This document shows, in pieces, positions 10,802 to 22,203 of a DNA stretch of 64,000 nt (position 1 is its first letter; every line of letters begins with the position of its first letter). Below the pieces are notes generated by a model, which was given only the letters and a program-made list of their open reading frames with translations, ran no database searches and had not been told where the DNA came from. A program made the position numbers and the translations under genes. The stretch spans positions 7,197,001 to 7,261,000 of the forward strand of contig OZ024718.1 of NCBI GenBank assembly GCA_964016875.1, in the 5' to 3' direction. This DNA comes from Fallopia convolvulus. Taxonomy: Eukaryota; Streptophyta; Magnoliopsida; Caryophyllales; Polygonaceae.

Positions 10802-11748
10802 TTAGAGTGCGCCCCTCGCTATGTTTGAGTTTGAAAGCCCGGGCGCGACCTCCTCTCTGATGAGGTACGGACCCTCCAAATTTGGATCCAGTTTGCCACC
10901 TTCGGTACGCCTCAAGACGAGACAACCTGTGACCAAAACCCAGGGCCTAACCTTCTTGTCGTGATACACCGCCACACATCGCTTGTATTCTTTGGAGCGT
11001 AGGGCTGCGATTTCGCGAAGTTCGTCCCTGAACAACAAATCGACCTTGAGGTTGGCCTCGTTCTCTTTTTCGTCGAAGTCAAAGACTCTTGCCGAAGGGA
11101 CCAATGTTTCTACAGGAACTAGTGCGTCTGCCCCGTAGGTCAGAGCGAAAGGTGTCTCCCCTGTAGCGCGTCGCGCAGTCGTTCGGTATGTCCATAAAAC
11201 GAGTGGGAGAAGCTCCGCCCCACGGCCTTGCGCTATGCCCAGACGCTTCTTTAGATCAGACAGGATGCGGGTGTTGACATTCTCCACCTGGCCGTTGGAC
11301 TGGGGGTGGGCCACGGAGGAAAATTTGAGGGTTATGCCCAGCTCGGAGCAAAAGGTCTGAGTTTCTTCGCAGTCGAATTGGGAGCCATGGTCAGTCATGA
11401 TGGTCATGGGACCCCAAAGCGGCACACGAGGTTTTTCCATAGGAAGTTGCAGACCTTTGTCCATGTGATCTTTGCCATTGCCTCTGCCTCGACCCACTTC
11501 GTGAAATAATCGACGATGACCAGTATGTACTACACCTGGCCAACGGCCTTGGGGAACGACCCTAGGATGTCCATCCCCCACATCGCGAAGGGGCAAGGTG
11601 CATGGATCGAGCGCATACGCGAGGTTGGGGCGTGCTGGAGGTTACCGTGCTTTTGGCATCCGTCACACTTCTGGACATAGGCCCTCGTGTCTTGCCTAAG
11701 AGTGGGCCAAAAATATCCCAAATGGGCGATTTTATACGATAAGGCACG
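10802..11748 (-). pseudogene. Integrase of the Tat-type element
   Basis: Minus strand. YVQKCDGCQKHGN (end of the H2C2 zinc motif) and PFAMWGMDILGSFP (catalytic D) lie in one frame at 11721-11530. The remainder of the core is in another frame from about 11470: IMTDHGSQFDCE with the second catalytic Asp, HPQSNGQVENVN with the catalytic Glu, then LVLWTYRTTARRATGETPF, and a C-terminal part ending near 10802. A frameshift thus splits the catalytic core. The enzyme would insert the element's cDNA. The conserved C-terminus is followed at once by the 55-bp array. Confidence 0.82.
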
Positions 11749-12792
11749 TCACCCGAGGTGGCCACCACAGACCCCTTCATGCGCCTCATACAAGATGTGT
11801 TCCGCAGCCTCGGTTGGCACACACAATAAGTTGGGCTCAGCGAAGAATCGACGATAGAGCCGACCGCCGATGACGCAGTAGCGGGCCGCCTGCATTTTGA
11901 GCTTTCTAGCCTCTGCGAGATCTTCAGGTTGGATGCCGCTTTCCAAATATTGCATGATCGGAACCCTCCAGCCCTCGACTGTGACGGAGAGAACCTCGCT
12001 AGTTACACTCGTGAGAGCTTCCTTTCCACCATCACGCGATTTCCTACTTCCAAGGGGAGAGCCGATCCCAACATTGCGAGTGCATCTGCTTTCGTGTTTG
12101 CAGCTTGTGGGATGGACTCTACCGCGAAGGACTCTAGGCAAGACACCAATGCTTTAACTTTCTCTCGGTACGCCGGCAGGAACCCCGTTCGGGTGTCGTA
12201 TTGTCCGTTCAGCTGCCTCGCCACCAATTCAGAATCGGTGTAGACTGAGGAGCGCCATCTCTATCTCCGCGATCATGGACTCATACTCGACCTCGTTATT
12301 GGTGGCATCGAAGGCGAAGTTTAGGCCGTACTCTGTTTCAATTGAGGGGACGACGAGGAATATGCCAGCCCCACCCCCGGCATCACACCGTGAGCCATCA
12401 ACAAAGACCTTCCATTACTCCGAGCTTGCATCAGTCTCTGGGAAGGTAACTTCCACGACGAAGTCGGCTAGAGCTTGTCCCTTTATTGCAGTCCTAGGGA
12501 GGTAGCTGATGTCGAACTCGGAGAGCTCGACTGCCCACTTCGTCATCCGCCCCGAGAGGGCGGGCTGATGGAGGATTTGCCAAAGGGGGAGGTCGGAGAG
12601 GACCTAAATAGGGTGTGCGTGGAAGTACGGGCCCAGGCGCCTCGCGGAGGTTACAACGGCCAGGGCCATTTTCTCTGCCGGGGAGTATCGCTGCTCCGCA
12701 GGTTAGAACACGCGGCTTATGAAGTAGACCGGGTGCATAGCCTTTCTGGTTAGCACCGCGTTGACTGTCTCCGGGCTTACGGCTACGTACAG
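11749..12792 (-). pseudogene. RNase H regions of the Tat-type element (broken)
   Basis: Downstream of RT the frame breaks several times. At 12227-12003 the minus strand reads VARQLNGQYDTRTGFLPAYREK, then KADALAMLGS near the end: the plant-type (archaeal-like) second RNase H carried by Tat-group elements after the ordinary RNase H. From 12141 to 11749 another frame includes MQAARYCVIGGRLYRR and EAAEHILYEAHEGVCGGHLG, the start of the integrase zinc-binding H2C2 motif. Frame changes and stops separate the pieces. Confidence 0.72.
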
Positions 12793-15700
12793 CTACAAGT
12801 CCTCACCCGCCATTGGAGGTGACAATGTGGGGAGCTTTGATAAGAATGCCTTCAACCCAGAGAAAGCGAGCTCTAGCTCCTCGTCCCAAACAAACTTGTC
12901 GTTTTTCTTTAGGGCCACGAAGAAGGGTAGAGACTTATCCGCCAAGCGGGAGCAGAACCTACCCAGGTAGTTTACGGCGCCGTTGGGCCGATGTACCTCA
13001 GTACGAGACCGCGACGATCTCATTGAGAGAATTGACTCAATCTTAGCGGGGTTCACACCGATCCCGCGCTCGCTGATCATGAAGCCCAAAAACTTTCCCG
13101 ATGGCACTCCGAATACACACTTCTCGGGGTTCAGGCTGAGCCGGTTGCACCTTAGTGTTGCGATGACCTCAGCGAGGTCGACCAGATGTTCCTCGGGGGT
13201 TTTGCTTCGGACCACAATGTCGTCGACGTAGGCCGACACGTTCCTCCCTAGGTGATCTTTAAAGATCCGATCTATGAGGCGCTGGAAAGTTGCCCTGCGT
13301 TCTTTAGGCCAAAAGGCATGACCTTGTAACAGTAGGTCCCTCGCTGCGGGATGAAGGACGTCTCCTCCTCGTTGCGCAGACTCATCAAGACTTGATTGTA
13401 TCCTGAGTATGCGTCGAGGAAACTCAAGACCCCGTGTGTCGCGGTTGAGTCGACCAACTCGTCGATCGAAGGCAAGGGGGTAGCTGTCTTTGGGGCAAGC
13501 CTTGTTGAGGTCTTTGAAGTCCACGCACATCCGCCATTTGCCGCTGGCCTTTTTGACTAGCACAACGTTGGACAACCATCTAGGGTACTGGACCTCGCAG
13601 ATAAACCCCGCGGCCAACAGCTTCCCCACCTCGGCATTCGCGGTGTTTGCCCTCTCCTCATTCATCTTCCTTCGTCTTTGTACCACAGGGCGGGTGGTAA
13701 TGTCGACGTTTAAGGAGTGCTGGGCCACGGTTCGTGGGACGCCGTGGAGGTCCTTGGCGGTCCAAGCGAACACATCGCGGGATCTGGACAACAAGGCCTC
13801 CAGCGATGTCGCTGACTTCCCGGAGAGACATTCTCCCAGGTAGATTTTCTCGGCTTCATTCTCGAAGGGGGCAACCACCCTTCTTTCTGCCTCTGGGATG
13901 GGGACCGTGAGGTCCCGGACTTCGAGATCGGCCTCGCCGGGGGACTCCACCATGAACACCGGGCATTTCTGCTTTGCAGAGGTCGCATAGCAAACGCGAC
14001 CCTCCTCTTGGTTGCCCTTCACCTCTCCGACCCCGCCATCGACGGGGAACTTCATCTTTAGGTGGTAGGTAGACACCACCGCTTGGAACTTCATCAAGGA
14101 TACTCTCCCGATGATTGCGTTGTACACCGAGGGCAGGTGTACCACAATAAATTCCACCATTTCGGTTTGCCTCGTTGAACCGGTGACCAACGTCATCCAG
14201 AGGTCTATAAGACCCGCGACGTCGACCTCGTCCCCTGAGAAGGAGGTGAGTTTCCCAGCGTAGGGCTTCAGGGAGGTCTCGGAGATGCACAACTGCTTGA
14301 AAGCACCATTGTACATGATGTCCACGAAGGACCCCGTGTCCACCAACACCCGCTTCACCATTTTTGAGCCTACTTGAGCATGCACCACCAAAGGGTCCGA
14401 GTGTGGCATGTGCAGACCCTCGACATCTTCAGAGGTGAAGGCCAGCCTTACGTGAGACCGCGAGGTTTGTGCGACGCTAAATATCGAGGGCTCATGATGG
14501 CTTGCCCTTGCGTACCTCTTTCTTTCCGCCTGGCTTGATCCAGCCAACGAAGGCCCACTCGAGATGGTATGAATATACCCATCGGGCGTCGTCGTCTGTC
14601 CGGACTGCGCTTGCTTCACGGGAGCCTGCTTCTCGACGTTGTTAGCCCTGGCCTGACTCAGGCCTTGCGGCACGGTGTTTGCTCCCGAGGCGGGGTTGGC
14701 ACGTCCCTTCTCATTTGGGTTATACAAAGGGCCGCCCTTGCACCTATAACCCCGTTGCCTTCTGCCGAAGCAGTTCCAATTGCCACCGCCACCACCGCGG
14801 TTATTATTGCGGTTGTTGTTGTTGTTGTTGTTCCTGTTATTGTTGTTGTTGTTGTTGTTGTTGTTGACGGGGTTTTGGGCCTGCGTTACATACGCATCCC
14901 TTGCGGCCGGTGCGCCCAACTTCGCCTTTCCCTTAGCCTCGGCGACGATTTCCTTGTCGGTCCTCGGTCGTGAGCTTTGGTTGGTGGCGTCCTCAGCGTA
15001 CACCTGGGCCGTGATCCGGGCGCACAAGCTGTCGTATGTTGTCGGGCATTTCAGGAAAATGTAATTCTTGAAGGCCCCTTGGCATAGGTTGCCCAGGAGG
15101 GTATCTCGCACGGATGACTCGTCGATGTGTGCGATCTCCCCCACCGCGGTTGTGAACCTCGTGAAGAAGGTGCCCAACGACTTGCCCTCTACCTGCTCGA
15201 TACTGCGGAGGTCCCGCATGTTCTTCTTGCGTTTCCTCGAACCGCTGAAGTGTGCGATAAAGGACTCACATAATTGAGCGAACGAAGCCACAAACCCAAT
15301 CTTGAGACTTATGAACCACGTCATCGCGGCCTTCTCCAAGGTGGTCGGGAAGACGCGGCAGAAGATGGCGTTGCTGTAGGAGTTGACGTTCATCTGGACA
15401 GCAAAATGCTTCACATGCTCCTCCGGATCTGCCGCGCCGTCGTAAAGCCCCATTTGCGGCCTATGGAAACCCTTGGGCATGGGCGCGCTTTGAATCTCGT
15501 CCAATAACGCGGAGAGGCTTTCGGACTCAACGTGGTGACGTCGTGAGCAGGACTTCAGGGAGTGCGTCACGCTCCCCGCCGTTTCGGACAACTCCGGGTC
15601 TTGCAACCTCGAATGTCGCGAGTGAGACTTCGAGATTTGCATGGGGTCCCTGGGAGGCCGCTCCATCGGTGAGCCGTTGGTCGACGTCTCTTACCCTGGC

Positions 15701-15996
15701 ACATGCCCGGGGACGTACGCGGGTACGTACTTGGAGTGGGGTTGGCCTGGGGCGGGTATTGGGACGTATGAAGGGGCGGAGCCCTGCTGGTATTGCCCAT
15801 AGTCCAGGTAGGGATATGGGTTTGGAGGTGCCCCGCCCGATTCGTACCCTTGGAACGGGTAAGGATTTTGTGGCGCGTTGTACGCCCACCCCGGAGGGAC
15901 GCCGAATGGGCAACCCGGCGGTCCCGTGTTCATCCATTGTGAAGTTTCGAGCATGTTATCGGGGTGTTGGGGAAAGAAGTTGTTTGGACATGCCAT
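12793..15996 (-). pseudogene. gag-protease-reverse transcriptase of the Tat-type element
   Basis: The likely ATG is at 15996 (MACPNNFFPQHPD). A TAA at 15691-15693 interrupts the frame, which then runs from 15690 to 12793. In order: a proline-rich N-terminus; a gag domain (FHRPQMGLYDGAADPEEHVKHF and following); a poly-asparagine linker coded by a GTT/GTC run near 14806-14870; an aspartic protease with VLVDTGSFVDI; then reverse transcriptase with WRMCVDFKDLNKACPKDSYPL and the catalytic AYVDDIVV. Between about 13475 and 13293 the continuous frame is the wrong one: the conserved RT residues (SFLDAYSGYNQ, VMPFGLKNAG) sit in another frame, so two compensating indels lie there. It makes particle protein and enzyme for the element; this copy is inactive. 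Confidence 0.85.
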
Positions 15997-16055
15997 TTTG
16001 AGGGATTCAAAAGCCAATGTTTGCACAAATTGGGAAACTGCTTAGGATGAAGAGG

Positions 16056-16073
16056 TTCCCACAGACGGCGCCA
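16056..16073 (-). other. Primer-binding site of the Tat-type element
   Basis: Directly inside the 5' LTR the minus strand reads TGGCGCCGTCTGTGGGAA. A start with TGGCGCC fits complementarity to the 3' end of a host tRNA, as in Tat-group elements. I do not assign the tRNA. Confidence 0.7.
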
Positions 16074-16074
16074 G

Positions 16075-16887
16075 TGATGAAACCCGAAATAAACCGGACA
16101 CTAGAAGACAAGAAATGAGATTACTTTTATTCGATTGTGCAAACACTTACTCTTTTATTCATGCCTTTAATGCGAGATTACAAGTTGCGAGGTTACAATT
16201 AATGAGATTACGACCAACGATTCTGCCCTAGATCTCTTTTAGAGTATCCGAGATCTCGATCTAACAAGGTTCGAGATCTCCTAGTTACAACGAGGTTCTA
16301 TCACCCGAAGGCTAAGTGTCGAGTTCTAGTGGCGAGGTCGAGGGGTTGATTTAGCACGCGGTGATTGTGACCTACGAGGCGATGTTGCGAGATCTTTGAT
16401 TGAGGTAGAGATTCTTTTGGGTGAATTGAAGTCTTTTTGTAGACCTTCACTCGTCTGCAGCGTGGTCTTTAACGATGTTTCAACACGTCGATCTTCAACG
16501 AGCAAGATAGTTCTTGAGTTCAAGAGGTTTTCGACCCCTCGCTATCTATGAGGTTCTCCTCTATTTATAGAGATTTGAGGAGTCGAGTTTTGGTGCTTGC
16601 TCGATGTGGGACGCCCGAGATCAAGCCTTTTGATTGGTCGAGTGTGAGGCAGTTTTTCATTGGTTGGAGGAGTGGCGACTGCTGAATGGTTTAGACGGGG
16701 CGGGGGTGTCAGCTTTTGAGCAACGAGGTTTAGACCTCGTTGCCGAGGTTTCGGGAACTCGCAAACGCAGGGTTTTTTTAGAGATGGGTACGACAATGGG
16801 CCCCGAGTTTAACCTTGGGAGTCCCGCCGGATCCGTTAATCCTCGTCCCCGGTCCCACCTCTTATTCCGCCATTTTGAGCAGCATCA
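16075..16887 (-). repeat. 5' LTR of the Tat-type element
   Basis: 813 bp partner of 4686-5508. As the upstream LTR of a minus-strand element it holds the promoter. On the minus strand it reads CTATAAATAGAGG at about 16559-16572, a near-perfect plant TATA box, about 480 bp before the internal region. Confidence 0.93.
16559..16572 (-). promoter_or_regulatory. TATA box of the Tat-type 5' LTR
   Basis: Minus strand CTATAAATAGAGG. The same box is kept in the 3' LTR near 5171-5182, where it would fire outward into 4685 and below. Confidence 0.65.
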
Positions 16888-17146
16888 TTATTAGCAATAG
16901 ATATGTTATATGATCAATGAAAAAGAACATTTTATAGCAGTTGAACAGGTTAACGAATCACTCGAATAACCCACATGTGACGAATGGTCCAGTTAATGGT
17001 AGAGTATTTCACGGATGACGGATGAATCGATTGATACATTTTTATTTGTAGGTCGAATGGTGGAATGGCTCTACCCATTAAAAGTCCTATGCAAGAAAAT
17101 GTGTCTAAGTCCTAAACGTTGTACACATGAATTTAAAACGAACATA

Positions 17147-17386
17147 CTCCCTCCGTTTCAAAATAGTTGTTCTTAAAGACATTTTTTTTTGTTTCAAAAT
17201 AATTGTTCATGTAACTTTTTTTTCCATTTATACCCTTATATATACCCCACTTTACACATATCCCAAAATTTACATTGATAATTGAAAAAAAATAAAGAGT
17301 ACTTATAGGGGCAATTTGGGAAAAAAAGATTTTCCTTAATATGTGTGAAGTTTTGTCTAAGATCAACTATTTTGAAACGGAGGGAG
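17147..17386. mobile_element. Stowaway-like MITE
   Basis: 240 bp with terminal inverted repeats CTCCCTCCGTTTCAAAATAG and its complement ending ACGGAGGGAG, flanked by TA on each side (17145-17146 and 17387-17388). No coding capacity. These ends and the TA duplication are standard for Stowaway (Tc1/mariner-type) MITEs. Confidence 0.88.
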
Positions 17387-17639
17387 TATTATACAAGCAG
17401 TACTATAAACGCCAGCAAAAAGAAAACCACACACATCAAGAAAATGTGTCAAATCCTAAATGTTTTACACGTGAATTTTCTGCCCCTTACAATTTAAGGA
17501 TTGGAGTGGTGGTAGTGGTAGGATAGAAGAAGAATTCAGCCCCACTTTTTAATTCAAACCTTCTAGATGCAATTGCAAGGGGGTGGGGGCAATCGAGGTG
17601 TTCTAGAATTGTGCGTAACACGTCCCTAGGTTAACTACG

Positions 17640-17840
17640 ATAACTTATTAGCTTAGTTGGTAAGGGCTTACTCTACATTCACGAGGTCTGAGATTTAACT
17701 TCAGTAGATGTGGAAAAAATTCCTTTGAGAAACTCACCCGTCAAAGCCAGATATGCGACCCTGGTCAAACTGGACGTAACCAAGACGAAGTTCTATTGAA
17801 CCAGTGGGTAACCAAACAAAAACTACAAAAACTACAATCC
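17640..17840 (+). mobile_element. SINE-like element (tRNA-derived)
   Basis: 17649-17660 reads TAGCTTAGTTGG, a good polymerase III A box. 17685-17699 reads GGTCTGAGATTTAAC, a weak B box at the expected spacing. The stretch ends in an A-rich tail near 17815-17835. No target duplication was identified. Confidence 0.45.
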
Positions 17841-18394
17841 TCCGAATTACACAAGGCCGAAGCGCATGGCCTCACTTCGGCCTCACTATAATACTATTTA
17901 GGCTCGCCTAGAGCATCCATTAGGGATGAGAACTGGTTACTAGCCAATTCTAAAGAGGAATGAGCAAACCGACGCCCACAAAATTCGAAATGGTGACATT
18001 GAGGTACTATTTCAAAGCGTTAACCACCGAACTAAATGCCCGAAGGGCACATGGCCTCACAAATAGTGCCCCTTCAACATCTATAAATAGTAGAATTAGC
18101 ATTGACAATTTTAAAAAATATTTTTATGCAATTATATAATCCAAAAAATTAAATATATTTATTTCTTATCAACAAAACCCAAAACTTACGTATGTGCGTA
18201 GTGTGCTGGGACGGTCTCCTCCTTCGTCTATATTGTAGCCCACCGGACTTTGATAGGATGTATTAGAGTTTATATAGTGGAGTATTTGTGAATATTTTAT
18301 GTTGTATTTTTGGCCTATTGCTTAGGATTTCGGTTTGCCTGTGTACGTAAATACTCCTTATAAATCGAAGCAACTTCTTGTTACAAAATATTTT
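17841..18394. other. Intergenic stretch, no gene seen
   Basis: Two short blocks mention the same motif (GCATGGCCTCAC near 17870 and CACATGGCCTCAC near 18050), suggesting repeat remnants. No open frame with support. Confidence 0.35.
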
Positions 18395-18845
18395 TTTACT
18401 ATCTATATCTGTTTGGTCGTGGAAAATTCAGATGCATGGCCCAAACTTATCAATTCCGTGCCATTTTAAATGTGGTAGCTGGAGGTTCACACAGTCGTAC
18501 TGCAATCCTTTTCATTCTTTTTCATGGTTATCTTCCAAAATTTCCCGTCACTTAATTATATCTTGCCTTATCAATTAAAAAAAGATTAATTTGTTACTCA
18601 AGTAATTAAAATGAAAGTGAAAGTGATCGAACTAGCTAGCTAGTTGTGGTGGCCGGTGCCTGCCATATATACTGCCATTCATGCATGATCGATGAACCTA
18701 TAAATATGACCCCTTTCTGTATAGATTACATCAACAACGTACAGAAAGATAAAGAACAAAATAAGAAACTCTCTTCTCTACTATACTCATATTACCTATT
18801 TAATTACCTTTTCTCCTCCTAGATCTCTTCTCTACTATAGTAACC
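18395..18845 (+). promoter_or_regulatory. Promoter and leader of TSB-like copy 1
   Basis: 18699-18706 reads TATAAATA, 140 bp before the ATG at 18846. The block from about 18395 (GTGGAAAATTCAGA, TAGTTGTGGTGGCCGGTGCCTG) recurs with many changes at about 20975-21400 before copy 2, so the gene was duplicated together with its promoter. Confidence 0.65.
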
Positions 18846-19680
18846 ATGGTCAAAACAGTTGTATATAATCTGAATAATTCTTCCCTTGGAGGAGCACATG
18901 CAATAGGCTTAATGTTCCCACAAAGTTTAGCACTTTCTAGGAAAATGAAAATAGGATTTTGTACACAAAATCTCAAAGGCTTAGCAGTGGTAGCCATGGC
19001 TAGACAGGAGGTGAAAGCCATGGCTACTTCTTCCGCTGTGCTTGTGAAGGCGCCTAATCCGATGACCGAGACTTCAGCAGCCATAGCCAATATTCCTCCT
19101 AAGGAGAAGAAGCAAAACAAGGAAGAAGAGAAAAAGGAAGGGGTTAATATTAGTAGGGACAATGGAAAATATGGAAAGTTTGGTGGCAAATTTGTACCTG
19201 AGACTCTCATGACTTGGTTGACTATTCTTGAGGCTGAGTTCAACTTGGCCCTCCATGATTCCCATTTCCAGGTTTGCCCTTATGTATAGCTTCTTTTGTT
19301 TATTATGTTTCCATTTCTTAAGTTGAGTACTCTTTTCCTCCCAACCAAACACAGCCTAATCTCCTATAAATTAATATAGGAGGAGCTTTCAACGGCATTG
19401 AGAGACTACGTTGGACGTGAAACGCCGTTGTATCACGCACAAAGGCTCACGAGCTACTACAAGGACAAAAATGGTGGGTTAGGGCCTGAAATCTACCTAA
19501 AGAGGGAGGATTTGTGCCATGGCGGAGCACACAAGATCAACAACGCCATAGGGCAAGCCATGCTTGCTAAGCGGCTTGGAAAGACAAAGATTGTCGCGGC
19601 CACTGGGTCCGGACAGCACGGAGTGGCGGTGGCCGCTGCCAGCGCCAAGCTCGGCTTGGAGTGCACCGTTTTCATGGGCA
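18846..19680 (+). pseudogene. TSB: Tryptophan synthase beta-like gene, copy 1, truncated after exon 2
   Basis: Exon 1 (18846-19271) codes a plastid-type leader rich in S, A and K, then YGKFGGKFVPETLMTWL. Intron 19272-19379 (GT...AG). Exon 2 from 19380 codes DYVGRETPLYHAQRL and YLKREDLCHGGAHKINNA with the PLP lysine codon at 19533-19535, then ATGSGQHGVAVA. TSB joins indole and serine to tryptophan in plastids. Canonical enzymes have AETGAGQHG; the catalytic Glu (Glu109 in Salmonella) is Ala here (19599-19601), and HTGAHK has become HGGAHK. Homology ends at 19680 inside the codons for the VFMG motif. The frame runs on into unrelated DNA to 19856, so the PLP phosphate-binding GGGSNA and the C-terminal half are missing. 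Confidence 0.82.
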
Positions 19681-20974
19681 CCTACACAGTAGAAACTATG
19701 TGGTTCATAATGATTCATCGATATGTCTCTATCTCTACCTTTCTCTTCATATATACTCGACCCTGCCGATCGAATTTCAAACGAATAACACTAAAACTGA
19801 AATACAATTCACATGACCTGGCCTGCTCGATCAAATTAGTCGGAAGTCTATGTTGAATTCAATCAAACCAGAAATCGAAATCAATATACACTCATGGAGA
19901 AATTGCACTTTCAACACACATAAATTACATTTATACGTGTGTTTACATTCCAACAAACACACAGAAATCGAAATCAATGAACACTCATGGAGAAATTGCA
20001 CTTTCAACACACATAAATTACATTTATACGTGTGTTTACATTCCAACAAACACACAGATTTTCTTATGTGTGTTTACCCAGGACGTTACCTTTGCCTCCG
20101 TCTCTGAAACAATACTTTCGTTCCAGATTGCCCCAGAAACAATGCCTTTTCCCTCTACCCATATATATACAAATAACTATCAACCGCCAATAACCGCTTT
20201 GGAGAACAGTTACATAACTACCCAATAATAAATAAAGTTAATTGATAAATCTAATTACCTAAACCAAGTTTAATCCCAACAGTCTACATCTAAGTGACTA
20301 AGTCTATGTATCGTCAATCAGTAAGACCTAAAATATAAAAATAATGTAACGTCAATTGATGGTGGGTAGGATTTGTAGTGTTTAATTAGTTTCTTTTGCT
20401 AAGGTCCCCGCGGTGGGCGCAAATTATTTTAGGCGAAATTAACACGTAGATGCGCTATTCACTAAAATGCAGAAACCTTAGTCACACAACGAATCAAACA
20501 CACGTAAGCACGTTAATATGATAAGAAAATAGTAAAATTGACTTGATATGATAATGAATCAAAAAGCAAATAATGTTATAATTCGGAATACAAATGATGG
20601 ATTAATCGATACAAAAGATGAAAAACCAAAATGAAGAATAGAAGAACAATGCTTTGCAGATCGATTTCGAGCTCGGGAGAAAGAATTGAGAGTAACATTT
20701 TCCTTGCTTGTCTATGCCCCCTTTTACTTTTACAGTCTTTTGAAAATAGCCGTTTATCCTCCCATCCTACTCCCCAGAGATTTCACCCATATGCCTTAAT
20801 CCTTTCAATGCCTTGAATGTTCTTCCCCTTTTCTCGCTCGGCGTTAGCCATTACCAGCTTCAACCTTTGATACTTGCTATTCGGCCCGACACCGATAACC
20901 ATAATTTTCAACCATCAAAATATTCGATGCGTGTCAAAAACCTGTCTACAATACATATATCATAAACCCACATT
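19681..20974. other. Non-coding insert or breakpoint DNA between the TSB-like copies
   Basis: No gene. It contains a 93-bp tandem duplication (19870-20056). Near 20403-20425 is GGTCCCCGCGGTGGGCGC followed by AAATTATTTTAGGCG. This resembles the reverse complement of a gypsy-type primer site beside an LTR, so part of the block may be a minus-strand LTR-element relic. Confidence 0.4.
19870..20056. repeat. Two-copy 93-bp tandem duplication
   Basis: The unit starting AGAAATCGAAATCAAT at 19870 is repeated from 19963 with almost no change. Confidence 0.9.
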
Positions 20975-21433
20975 AATACCTTATTGTCTATATTTATCCG
21001 TACGTGGAAAATTCAGACGGCCAAATATATATCAATATATATATATTCCGTGGTATTTTAAACATGTGGTAGCTAGGGGTTCACACGCACAGTACGTAGT
21101 ACTGCCATCCTTTTCATTCTTGTCACAGATAACTACTTGTTTCAAAATTTCCCGTCACTTACATCTCACCTTATCAAATTTGTACGTATTAACCTTCGTA
21201 GTCAAGTAATTAAGATTAAAATGAAAATTGTCAAACTGGCTAGTTGTGGTGGCCGGTGCCTGACCCTACTGCCATACATGCACGATGTACCTACAAATAT
21301 GACCCTTTTCTCTTTAGATATATTTCATCAACAGAACATATAAAGAAAAAAGAAAAGAAACACTCTTCCCTGCAATTCTCTTATTACCCATCTTTCAAAA
21401 TACAATCTCGAAATATTCTATATCTTTATAGTA
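20975..21433 (+). promoter_or_regulatory. Decayed promoter of TSB-like copy 2
   Basis: Diverged duplicate of 18395-18845. The TATA box of copy 1 (CTATAAATATG) is CTACAAATATG here (21291-21301), a T-to-C change in the core. The leader is then cut by a solo LTR. Confidence 0.55.
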
Positions 21434-21690
21434 TGTTGAATATAGAAAAGAGAGAATTTGTGGGCTAATTGATTTTCATTCACTGCTAATTAAAACGTTG
21501 ATTACACTAGTCTTTATATAGACTACATATTAGCTAACTCCTAGAATCATGGCACTAACAACATATGTGAGCCACGTACATCCATATACTAACCCACCAC
21601 ATATCTGCTAACAAACAAATCTACCCTCTAACAAACTAATTAATTATTTAATTAATAATTACTTAATTTGTTTTGAATCAAAATCCAACA
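21434..21690 (-). mobile_element. Solo LTR (copia-like) in the leader of TSB-like copy 2
   Basis: 257 bp, TGTTGAATATAG ... AAATCCAACA, with the 5-bp duplication TAGTA on both sides (21429-21433, 21691-21695). Copy 1 has the uninterrupted site (CTATAGTAACCATGG). Read on the minus strand it starts TGTTGGATTTTG and contains CTATATAAAG, a TATA-like box, hence the orientation. Confidence 0.85.
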
Positions 21691-22059
21691 TAGTAACCAT
21701 GGTCAAAACAGTTGCATATAATCTGAATAATTCTTCCCTTGGAGGAGCACATGCAATAGGCTTAATGTTCCCACAAAGTTTAGCACTTTCTAGGAAAATG
21801 AAAATAGGATTTTCTACACAAAATCTCAAAGGCTTAGCAGTGGTAGCCATGGCTAGACAGGAGGTGAAAGCCATGGCTACTTCTTCCGCTGTGCTTGTGA
21901 AGGCGCCTAATCCGATGACCGAGACTTCAGCAGCCATAGCCATTCCTCCTAATTATAAGGAGAAGAAGCAAAACAAAGAAGAAGAGAAAAAGGAAGGGGT
22001 TAATATTAACGGGGGATCGAAGCGTCCATGTCAGAACTGAGGAGCGCCCCAGTCGGTCA

Positions 22060-22203
22060 CCTCGACCGACTACATGGGGCCTCGGAAAGTGGAATGTAGT
22101 CGGTCACCTCGACCGACTACATGGGTGTTTTTTAAATAAAAAATAAAATAAGCAGTCGGTCACCTCGACCGACTACAGCACGTCGGTCGAGGCGACCGAC
22201 TAT
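22060..22203. repeat. Left subterminal palindromes of the MULE
   Basis: AGTCGGTC-N5-GACCGACT occurs at about 22061, 22100 and 22154 with spacer ACCTC. A fourth version near 22181 has the spacer GAGGC, which is the same motif inverted. Confidence 0.9.

Larger units (their letters stand above)
4686..16887 (-). mobile_element. Complete Tat-lineage Ty3/gypsy LTR retrotransposon
   Basis: A 12.2 kb element lies on the minus strand between LTRs at 16075-16887 (5' LTR) and 4686-5508 (3' LTR). The LTRs begin TGATG and end CATCA. The 5-bp target duplication TTATT is at 4681-4685 and 16888-16892. Order on the minus strand: primer site, gag, protease, reverse transcriptase, RNase H regions, integrase, two tandem arrays, an antisense gene, 3' LTR. 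This order, with extra DNA and an antisense frame behind integrase, is typical of the plant Tat/Retand group. By eye the LTRs differ at about 30 sites plus small indels over about 815 bp, so insertion is fairly recent. Gag and pol carry stops and frameshifts, so it cannot act alone. Confidence 0.92.

Noticed and set aside
14569..15064. Leucine/valine-rich 'membrane protein' frames on the plus strand
   Set aside because: They are the complement of the poly-asparagine linker of the gag polyprotein on the minus strand.
17649..17720. A tRNA gene at the A-box/B-box pair
   Set aside because: No acceptor stem or cloverleaf could be paired, and the B box is poor; a tRNA-derived SINE is the better reading.
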